NCBI GenBank assembly: GCA_034096865.1
Contig: JAWQFJ010005969.1
Span: 1-64,000, forward strand
Source: Theodoxus fluviatilis
Lineage: Eukaryota; Mollusca; Gastropoda; Cycloneritida; Neritidae
Reading direction: 5' to 3'
Length of the DNA stretch: 64,000 nt
The stretch's first letter is position 1, and each line of letters opens with the position of its first letter. Shown piece after piece: positions 11,132-64,000 of the stretch. The translations under genes were made by a program, and so were the position numbers. Under the pieces are notes generated by a model. The model saw only the letters and a list, made by a program, of their open reading frames with translations, did not search any database and had not been told where the DNA came from.

Positions 11132-12008
11132 CTCCCCGTGACTCGGGGGTAAGAATAGAGCCACCGCGTCTCCCTGTGGGTCGGGGGTAAGAATAGAGCC
11201 ACCGCGTCTTCCTGTGGGTCGGGGGTAAGAATAGAGCCACCGCGTCTCTCTGTGGGTCGGGGGTAAGAATAGAGCCACCGCGTCTCCCTGTGGGTCGGGG
11301 GTAAGAATAGAGCCACCGCGTCTCCTGTGGGTCGGGGGTAAGAATAGAGCCACCGCGTCTCTCTGTGGGTCGGGGGTAAGAATAGACCCACCGCGTCTCC
11401 CTGTGGGTCGGGGGTAAGAATAGACCCACCGCGTCTCCCTGTGGGTCGGGGGTAAGAATAGACCCACCGCGTCTCCCTGTGGGTCGGGGGTAAGAATAGA
11501 CCCACCGCGTCTCTCTGTGGGTCGGGGGTAAGAATAGACCCACCGCGTCTCCCTGTGGGTCGGGGGTAAGAATAGACCCACCGCGTCTCCCTGTGGGTCG
11601 GGGGTAAGAATAGACCCACCGCGTCTCCCTGTGGGTCGGGGGTAAGAATAGACCCACCGCGTCTCCCTGTGGGTCGGGGGTAAGAATAGACCCACCGCGT
11701 CTCCCTGTGGGTCGGGGGTAAGAATAGACCCACCGCGTCTCCCTGTGGGTCGGGGGTAAGAATAGACCCACCGCGTCTCCCTGTGGGTCGGGGTAAGAAT
11801 AGAGCCACCGCGTCTCCCTGTGGGTCGGGGGTAAGAATAGAGCCACCGCGTCTACCTGTGGGTCGGGGGTAAGAATAGAGCCACCGCGTCTCCCTGTGGG
11901 TCGGGGGTAAGAATAGAGCCACCGCGTCTACCTGTGGGTCGGGGGTAAGAATAGAGCCACCGCGTCTCCCCGTGGGTCGGGGGTGAGAATAGAGCCACCG
12001 CGTCTCCC
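11132..12008. repeat. 38-bp minisatellite, about 23 units
   Basis: Unit reads GGGGGTAAGAATAGACCCAC then CGCGTCTCCCTGTGGGTC. Outer units carry AGAGCCACC and central units AGACCCACC, so the centre was homogenised separately. One unit is 37 bp (11326) and one lacks a G (11791). The unit is the reverse complement of the tail of repeat S, and the right edge (12003-12018) runs into normal S sequence CTACGCGATTC. Since 38 is not divisible by 3 and the unit has no minus-strand stop, all three minus frames stay open. Confidence 0.95.
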
Positions 12009-12051
12009 TACGCGATTCATCAAAGGCGAATGGCTTGGGAAATCGAGACAT

Positions 12052-12200
12052 GAAGCGCGTTTCTTAGGCAAGGAATCTCAAGAGAATCTCGAGGGCTAGG
12101 CTTTGCCTACGTTTCTCGCTCATTAGCTGTAGGTGCATCTCGTTCGCCCTCGACTAGCCATCGAGGCTAGCCACTTGCCTAACAAACGCACCCAAGACTT
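12052..12200 (+). repeat. Dispersed repeat, family R2, copy 2
   Basis: Closely matches 195-345, including the GAATCTCGAGGGCTAGG core and the TCGACTAGC block. It directly follows the 38-bp minisatellite. Confidence 0.6.
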
Positions 12201-12229
12201 GCTCTTACTCTAACCAGCTCTCGTGGTCA

Positions 12230-15200
12230 ATGACCTTACATAGGCTACAAAGGCGCATAGGCCGTAAGTCCTTTGTACACAGTTTGTGCTCACATTTGAG
12301 ATTTTACGGACGACCTTAAGCCTGGCTGAGCCGCAGGGTACATGAACAATCCGATGACATACAGCCACGGGCAGATTACAAGTTGGTCGGTCTTTGCATC
12401 AGAAACTAAGGTGAAGGTAGACGTGAAATTTAATTCAGCGACTTGTTATGTTTATTTGGGTTCAGACTGCTTTGCACTTGACCCCTTTGTCATTGGTCTG
12501 CTTGCTTAACCCTCTACTGGCACGTGATGACAAACACAGTGACATGCAGACGGACGCCCAATCAGTCATCAGCTCCAGTTCCACTCGCTTTAGAGAGTTC
12601 TATCTCGATGCTGGTTGGTCGCCCTACAGGATGCCGTCACTGCCCTCACAGGTACCCTGTTTTACTCCTGGATGGGGTGAGGCGTTTCGATTTAAACCCC
12701 TTGCCCGAGGACCATACTCAAGGGTCAGCTCAGCCTTGACCGCTGCACCATCCGAGTGGCTAGCGTGCTTCATCTGCTCTCTTGCGGCTTGTGGGTGCGG
12801 CGTACGAAGTTGGGGGGATCATAGAGTTGCATCCTTGAGCAAGATGCTTGAATCCCATTGTTCTGCTCGCCCAGGAGTAAAGCGGGTATCTGTGAGGACT
12901 GAGATGAGAAAACTGCAGGCTAACCTGGCGCATTCATTCGCAGCGTGGTTGCATGCACCCCATGGAGTTGAGATGGCGGTGGCGTGAGAAATTGAGTAGC
13001 TCGTTGATCAGGGGGTGTAAGTGTACGATTTGAGCATCCATCAATGAGTGGAATATCGCAATATAAAAGAAAGCACTTTTACCTTTCAAGCCACATGCGA
13101 CAGTGGGCGAGTGCTCTATCCACGAACTGGAGCTTTGAGTAAGGGCGACCTCACAGGTGGAAAGTTGTCTGGCAAGTTTTCACTTGCTATTGCCAATATG
13201 GTGGTCGCAAGTCCCCCCAAAATTATGACTTTTGCCGATCATTGCCCCCCCCCCCCCCCCCCCCCCCCCGGTAAGGAAAGTCTATCAGATAGGTTCTTGC
13301 TTGAGATGCACAGTCGTTTCATGGCTACATCATTGCGGCGAGTAAGTGGACTCACGGCCAGAAAACGCATATAACAGAACTGTGGCATTCATACCCACCC
13401 ACATGGGACGCGCAAAACGTTATACTTTGACCGGAACACGGCCAGGGAGTACATTCTGGCCATTTCTATATGTATAGACTTAACGGGTAAGCAGACCTTG
13501 AATGTCGTCCAGCATGTCGCCTACTTTTTTGTAGCCACACTCAGATTTGCCAAATACAGAAATACTGGGTTGCGGGACTTGCAATACGTGAGGTGGAAAG
13601 CTTGCCGAAGACAAGGAAACTTTCCTGTCCTTCCAAGAAAACTTGCCACGAGTGAGGAGGATAGAGACTCGTCGCACCATCAACATGTTATTTCAGCGGC
13701 ACAGTCTACTTTTCTGATGCTACATGGAGAGGGTAGATTTTCCTCTTCTGATGCGCAATCAAAGACTTTTGATGCGTCAGCTCATACTAAAGGAAATAAG
13801 TGCTTAATTACGTTCCAGATATTTAGTCTTGACCTCCACATGAACTCGTCGCGTAATTTGATCGTTCATGCAACAACAACAGCAACAACAACAGCAGCAA
13901 CAGCAACAGATTAACCAATTTGAAATCTACGTTGGTCTCATGCTTCGAAAAAAAGAAAGAGAAAAAAGACGTTGAAATTTTGGTTTCCGTGTGTGACTAA
14001 GCCAAGTAGCCTAAGCCGACGATTGTGAAGATGTATTAGGCCTACTGCCAACATGGACATGCGTTTTCATGGCATGCGACAACCTGTTTTTATACATTTT
14101 GCAGATATTTTTCTGTAGATATAACTGAAATATAACTGAAGGCGGTGAGATGAAATTTAGCTTGTGGATACGTGGGCCATTTCTGTAGAGACGTCGCAAA
14201 TTACCGCTCGGCATGAAATCATCGTACACTTGATTCTCATGCATGCGATCCTCGTGTCCCTTTGTATCGAAGTGTTTTATTCGCACTAACCCATGGCCAT
14301 TCCTTCGTCAGTCATGGCAACCTTGTAATCAATACGCTTTTTAAAGAATTGAAATAATACAACACTTTCTGGCTAGTGTGGATGGTATCCCTATAGTAAA
14401 AGTGGTTGATGTCATCCTTTTTAATCACGTGATCAACCGACTGCACTCTAGAACTAGTTTATTGGAGGTCAAGGTTTGTAGCGTAGTTTTTGTTGCATGT
14501 GCCTGTGTTGCCGAGTCACACCACAAACCGTACAATCCCTGACTGCACATTCAAGCACGCTCTTTAACACAATGACACAGACAAAACACAACAGCTTGAA
14601 GATTATTCGCTCTCCTAGAATCCGTTCGTGGGCTGTCCATTATCCAGGGTGTCCCATTTCCGCCTTTCGTTTCGCTTGATGTTACTTTGTTTTATTTTAT
14701 TTCATTTTATTTCGTTTCGTTTTTAGGATAATTGAACCTGTACTGAGGCTGGGATCCGTGGTGGAGGGTGGGGTGGGTGGGGTGGAGCACACAGCAGCTA
14801 GTGCAGTATGTTGTACCCACAGTCTCGTTGCTTCACTATATATAGCGTTTCATAAGCTGCTCAACCAAGACTGGACAATGGGAAAAACTGCAGCACTGCA
14901 CATCTCGTAATTACGAATCTAAAGCGTTTCACAAACCTGCATAGAAGTTGTCGTAGGCAACATTCACATCTTTCCGACATTTAGCGCAGGTTTTTAAGCA
15001 GTTTCTCTTCTTTGCAGAGCACCGGGCGTAGTCGCCTCCTGTTCGAAGCTGTGAGTAGCACGTCCATCTGAACCGTTTGGCGTGGCTTCCGTGTGATAAA
15101 TTGCACTTCATCTTCTCCTTCCAGCTTTTATGTTCATGGGGTTCTCCCTTCTCCAGGTTTTTATTTTCATTCGATCTGCTGGCTTTCTTGAGAAATTCGG

Positions 15201-15914
15201 CCAGGTCTCATCCTTTTCGGTGAAATTTTATCTTTTGCACATGCATCTAGATCGTACTATGCATTCCATTTAATCATTTAGGACAAAGACACTATCTAGA
15301 TAGTTAGATCAAAGATCGTGTATGGTACGATCTTAGGTTAGACTGTATTTGTTTAGGCCTATTAATATTATTGCATGTATTAGGAAACACGTCAAAGTAT
15401 ATGACCTATGAGGTGATGAAGAAATCGGTTTCCTTCTGTTTATCGGCTCGTGATTTTACTTTATGGACAAAATTTCCACGTTAGAAATAAAAGCTCATCG
15501 TATAAATGAAGCAATATTCAACATATCGCATTAGGATGCCTCCTCGCATGAAGTTTCTTCGTCTGTGTTCATGCGCTGGAAGCTCAAAGCTCAAACCCGC
15601 AAGTAATGGGAGATAACTCTTAATATGTCAGATCTGTCGTCGGAGCAAAGACCATGGTCTTTGGTCGGAGAACAACTCACGGAGGTACTCGTCTTGCACA
15701 TGGTCAAATAACCACACATTTCCCGCTCTAATATAAGGATACGGGGATGCGTCTTCCCCATGAAAAATTATTTCAAATACGTTAATAGCTCTAGGCACGA
15801 GTCTTGAGATTGTTGCAAGACCGTTTAGAAATTTATAATTTTGTTCTAACGTTCGATTCTTGTTATTGTTCACGTTAAACGAATGAGTTTCACAGGTGCT
15901 TTAGTCCAGCGGTT

Positions 15915-15984
<70 letters not shown>

Positions 15985-16300
15985 ACGACTGAGCAATGTC
16001 GCGGTGCAACTCCAAATTACCACGTGGACATTGTCAGGCCTATTTGAGTATTTCAGTAACTATTTGAATTTATACAGTCAAGAACAGGATGATTTATGAA
16101 AATACAATTTCTCTCTGCTGCGTCCAGTCTGTAGCAGATTGAAATGTTCCATAGGTAAGTAGGCCTACTACTGCGGTAACTAATATATTATAATGCATGA
16201 TATAGTTATGTTATTAATTATCGTAAGACAACACAAATAACATTCTATAGGGCGTAGATAAAATGACAAAAGGTGTTATAACATTTATTTTCTCTCCTCG
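12230..16300. other. Mostly unrecognised intergenic sequence
   Basis: Contains an inverted S head at about 12225-12270, poly-C at about 13246-13269, a CAACAG-rich stretch at 13869-13910, a TTTTATTTCATTTTATTTCG run near 14690 and a (TA)n microsatellite. ORFs at 12448-12987 and 13498-13914 have no recognisable domain, and I do not call them genes. Confidence 0.4.
15916..15981. repeat. (TA)n microsatellite
   Basis: About 32 uninterrupted TA units, 330 bp before the tRNA-Tyr gene. Confidence 0.95.
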
Positions 16301-16309
16301 TAACTGGTT

Positions 16310-16395
16310 CCCGTGATAGCTCAGTTGGTAGAGCGGAGGACTGTAGTGGTGATGCTGTCATCCTTAGGTCAGTGGTTCGAATCCGCTTCGCGGGA
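16310..16395 (+). tRNA. tRNA-Tyr (GTA) with 13-nt intron
   Basis: 86 nt. Acceptor CCCGTGA pairs with TCGCGGG; D arm GCTC/GAGC around AGTTGGTA; anticodon GTA at 16343-16345; T arm AGTGG-TTCGAAT-CCGCT. A 13-nt intron (16347-16359) sits one base 3' of the anticodon, the canonical place and usual for eukaryotic tRNA-Tyr. Box A and box B are intact and a T6 Pol III terminator follows at 16397. No CCA is encoded, as expected for a nuclear gene. Confidence 0.93.
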
Positions 16396-16740
16396 CATTT
16401 TTTCTTTCTTTTTATCTTTCAAATCCTGACTTGGCATGTTTTTTATTGTAGCCAATTCTAATGTTTTTCTTTATCAGTTACCTTCAATAGCCTATAAAGG
16501 CCGTTAGGCCATAAAACTCACTCCATGCATCTCAAGACCAGTAGCGGAAGCAGACAACCCCCACCCCACTGTGCACGCAAGTCATGCAAGTTCTGGGCAG
16601 CAGATGGGCACCTGGAATTTTAACCAGGTGTGCCCCCCCCCCCCCCCCAATTAAGCAACGCAAATCAAGTCATGGTGTCCCTAGTTTCACCTCTTACGAA
16701 TCGGATAGGGGTGGGTCAATTCTTACCCCGAACCCACAGG

Positions 16741-17290
16741 GCGAGTCTTGGGGTGGATAAGGCATTTGGTGCAGATATATCTTGCCTCATTGGTAGATAT
16801 GAGCAGTGTTGTCTTGGGGGTGGATAAGGCATGAGGTGCAGATTTATCTTGCTTCATTGGTAGAAATGTGCAGTGTCTTGGGGCTGGATAAGTCATTTGG
16901 TGCAGATTCATCTTGTTTCATTAGTAGACATGAGCAGCAATATCTCAGGGGGTGGATGAGGTTTTTGGTACAGATTTATCTTGCTTCATTGGTAGATATG
17001 AGCGGTGTTGTCTTGGGGGTGGATAAGGCATGAGGTGCAGATATATCTTGCTTTATTGGTAGATATGAGCGGTGTTGTCTTGGGGTGGATAAGGCAATAG
17101 GTGCAGATATATCTTGCTTCATTGGTAGATATGAGCGGTGTCTTGGGAGTGGATAAGGCATGTGATGCAGATTTGCTTCATTGGTAGATATGAGCGGTGT
17201 TGTCTTGGGGCTGGATAAGGCATGTGATGCAGATTTGCTTCATTGGTAGATATGAGCAGTGATGTCTAAGGGAGTGGATAAGGCATGTGG
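16741..17290. repeat. ~65-bp minisatellite, about nine units
   Basis: Unit contains GTCTTGGGGGTGGATAAGGC, then a TGAGGTGCAGAT block, and ends CTTCATTGGTAGATATGAGC. Units vary by small indels. The array starts directly after a tail of repeat S (16668-16745). Confidence 0.9.
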
Positions 17291-17299
17291 GTTGGGTTT

Positions 17300-18257
17300 G
17301 ATCTTTCAGGCTGGTTTGAATGCAAAGTTGGATCTGAATGATCTGACCTTGTCCCCATGCCCCACCACTAACGTGTTCATTTGATTCTCTCAGAGTTCAA
17401 AAATCACATCTGGCTGTATGGCTGGTAAAAGAATGTTTATTCAGTTCAATTCAGTTCTCTCAGTTCAAAAATCACATCTGGCTGCATGGCTGAATTCTTG
17501 CCCCCATTTCATATCACATAGGTGAAGGGAATCCCTGGTCAGTCTTAAAATAGGCTGCTGGGCAACTAGCCAGAGGCTTGTCCAGGCTCATGAAAAGCAA
17601 AGCCTTTAGACCACTGGTTCTAGAATTACTGCTGGTTCAGTTCCAGGGAGTCAATTTGACCAGAAGTAAAGCCGACATTCACTGTGCATACCAACTCAGG
17701 GTGTACATCTGCATTTTAGATTAATCAAACTATTGCGAGGACAACATAAAGCATTACAGCACTTATTGTCATTACCAAAATGCCTCTCATGCAACATAAC
17801 TGCTCATTGTATGCTATTTCTAAAAGATACCTCATAGCACACAGGTGAAAACATGACTAAAATGCTTGTTCAAATATGTATCATAAATCTTCAGTTTTCT
17901 CCTGAAGTTGCTGGGAGAAGTGCACTTTCAAGGAATATGAAGGAGTTCCACATAGCAGGGCCAGCTAATGAAAGCCTTCAGTCCAATAGGACCTCTTGCT
18001 GGGAGTGCATGACCTCAGATGGAACTGTGTGGCAGAGCCAATCCTCTCACTGACAGCATTATGTACATATTCTCTCGACTGCAAGAAAGCAGCATTATGA
18101 GTTGTCTATAATTTGTCTCTCTGGGGATGGACAGCTTTCCAGTCATCATCACCATCAGTCATGCTATCCAGGCAGAGTACAGCATCATACCCATTCAAAC
18201 ACAATTAACTCTTCACATAGATCTACAACACAACAAGTGCATAAACAGGTATCATAG
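17300..18257. other. VCP 3' flank, no gene seen
   Basis: Has a local duplication of AAAAATCACATCTGGCTG at about 17400 and 17466. No domain-bearing ORF is visible on either strand. Confidence 0.4.
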
Positions 18258-18989
18258 TTTATTGACGTAAATGTTTCATTTCCATGTGGATGCTGGTCTG
18301 GGAAGGGGTAGTTCACTCCAAGACCAATGCCAGGATTCCCATTCCTACCCAACATTCATTCCCTGTGCTTTCTTCTGCCTGGACTCCACACCTCAGCCAA
18401 CCATGACCACTTGTACAAGAACTGACGAAAAAATGCGAAACACACTGGACTGCCTCCAGTGTACAGAATGTCATCAGTGAGCAGCCTGCACATGCATTAG
18501 AAATTCATCAAAATAAATTGCTACGTAACCCACTCACCTTGCAGCGAGGCTGTGATGATGATCAAGTCAATTTTGTATGGGACGATTATCAACCTATGAC
18601 ACTAGAAATCTTCCAATGATGATGGGGATGAGATGTGAACAGACAAAGGGAAAAAAAGCAATATAACCAAAATACAATATACATATTCAATACATTACCA
18701 TAAATCCAGTTTCCTGACACTAAAAGTGGACATAGCTCAATGTCAAGGGCATGCTGAAGGATCTTTGCAACTGGACACAGCAACTTATCTCTGCTAGAAC
18801 AAGACACTAGTTACAGAAACCCTTAAAAACAACATTGCCACAAGCGTGGAGCAGATGGCCTCTGTTGCCCTCTGTGCAGGCAGTCAACCTAGCCAGGGAT
18901 GGAGAGAAATTGCCACTGTATGCAGGATAAGAAACACGAGTGCCTGGCAAGCAACGCCAGCTCCTGTGACAAGCCAAGGAAGGATGGGT
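18258..18989 (-). other. Probable VCP 3' UTR with polyadenylation signal
   Basis: About 730 bp after the stop. The first minus-strand AATAAA hexamer is at 18263-18258 (TTTATT on the plus strand), followed by GT-rich sequence, so cleavage is likely near 18235-18250. No other coding potential is seen here. Confidence 0.55.
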
Positions 18990-63365
<44,376 letters not shown>

Positions 63366-63692
63366 AGTTTTCGTAAAAGATGGAAGTGTTGCAGGTCACA
63401 AAGCTCTCACGACGTTCAGACGCAGGTTCACTCAAGTTCCAATGGTGAGGGTTGAGAGGTTGGTGAGGCTCAGCTTAGTCACGTGACCAGAATCATGACA
63501 TGCAGAATCAGAACTTCCGCTTCTTAATATTTACGTATTTTAATTGAAGGGTGAGAGCAAACGTGAACTCGACCACTTTTAAGAACTTTTCTATTCTTTT
63601 GAATTTTTTAATTGTAATTTGGCTACAACAACCTAGCTGTAGACGTCACTCATTATTTGTATACACAATAGTGGTGTGAACTGAAAGGCAAA
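63366..63692. promoter_or_regulatory. Putative bidirectional promoter between VCP and a divergent gene
   Basis: 327 bp separate the VCP start codon (minus) from an ATG with a good context and a following splice donor (plus). No repeat is recognised and there is no TATA box at a convincing place. A GTCACGTGAC palindrome lies at 63478-63487. The transcription starts themselves cannot be placed from sequence. Confidence 0.55.
63478..63487. promoter_or_regulatory. GTCACGTGAC palindrome (CLEAR/E-box type)
   Basis: Perfect 10-bp palindrome with CACGTG core, 113 bp upstream of the VCP ATG. The sequence equals the consensus known for MiT/TFE-family factors (TFEB, Mitf) at lysosome-autophagy genes. 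Use here is inferred from position only. Confidence 0.5.
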
Positions 63693-63708
63693 ATGGCTGG
63701 TATTCGAG
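63693..63708 (+). CDS. Possible first coding exon of a divergent gene (partial)
   Basis: ATG in context GGCAAAATGG codes MAGIR plus one base, then donor GTGAGT. Reading through the donor reaches a stop soon after, which fits a short first exon. The rest of the gene lies beyond the window end, so the product cannot be named. Confidence 0.45.
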
Positions 63709-64000
63709 GTGAGTCTCGTATGGCTACGCTTCTTCTATAATGTAGCATACTTGATAAACTAATCCCTCCTGTGGGTGAACATGGCACTATTGCATGAATC
63801 CATCGCTTTGACTTTTTTCAGTGTCATTTTGTGACTGTCAATAAGAATAACCCTGCAATATTATGCGCCTTCCTGGTTCCACTGAGTCGCGTAATTCAGA
63901 GCAAAACCGAATACTTCTACTTGCCAGTGACAGGTCATGTGCTGGTAGCTATTTGATTACGGAAGATTTATAGTGCAATGTAATTGCGAATTCATCATGT

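Noticed and set aside
11132..12008. Possible CRISPR array
   Set aside because: Units are contiguous with no unique spacers, and the genome is eukaryotic.
11052..12051. Long minus-strand ORFs (up to 310 codons) with repeated YSYPRPTGRRGG-type protein
   Set aside because: They are the 38-bp minisatellite read in all three frames. Openness follows from a stop-free unit whose length is not a multiple of three, not from selection.
12448..12987. 179-codon plus-strand ORF
   Set aside because: No recognisable domain, composition like the surroundings, and an overlapping ORF in another frame. It may be chance; transcript data would decide.
13048..13374. 108-codon ORF with a run of prolines
   Set aside because: Crosses a poly-C tract of about 24 bases; unlikely to be coding.

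Overview
This is a 64 kb piece of a large, intron-rich, repeat-rich animal genome. A conserved metazoan gene is spread over long introns. The repeats include tyrosine-recombinase (DIRS), piggyBac, hAT, Mutator-like and Harbinger elements, long dinucleotide microsatellites and an intron-bearing tRNA-Tyr. The combination suggests an invertebrate, and my best guess is a marine mollusc, possibly a gastropod. Species cannot be proven from this sequence alone.

The one intact gene is VCP/p97 (Cdc48, TER94) on the minus strand. I reconstructed 18 coding exons from 63365 down to 18990. All boundaries are GT-AG, all phases join, and together they give an 802-residue protein with both AAA+ ATPase domains complete. 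Its first exon lies about 330 bp from a divergent plus-strand start (63693) that looks like exon 1 of another gene, so 63366-63692 is probably a shared promoter. It contains a perfect GTCACGTGAC palindrome.

Region 1-18.2 kb lies downstream of VCP and holds no intact protein gene that I can support. It contains two TIR-bounded DNA elements (393-1246 and 2888-4456), a THAP-like pseudogene, a broken Harbinger transposase, a tRNA-like element, a tRNA-Tyr gene with a 13-nt intron, microsatellites, a 38-bp minisatellite (11132-12008) and a ~65-bp minisatellite (16741-17290).

Region 18.2-63.4 kb is the VCP gene. Its introns are packed with mobile DNA. Intron 2 holds a nested insertion: a short interspersed repeat carries a piggyBac-like element, which in turn carries a ~4.9 kb DIRS-like retrotransposon and a separate ~845-bp repeat. 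Introns 1, 2, 3 and 14 carry five copies of that repeat, which is saturated with TGACCTTGA/TCAAGGTCA motifs, the extended half-site bound by ERR/FTZ-F1-type nuclear receptors. Further piggyBac derivatives keep the transposase N-terminus and the cysteine-rich tail but have lost the catalytic core. Several filled/empty site pairs inside the window allow insertion junctions to be read directly.
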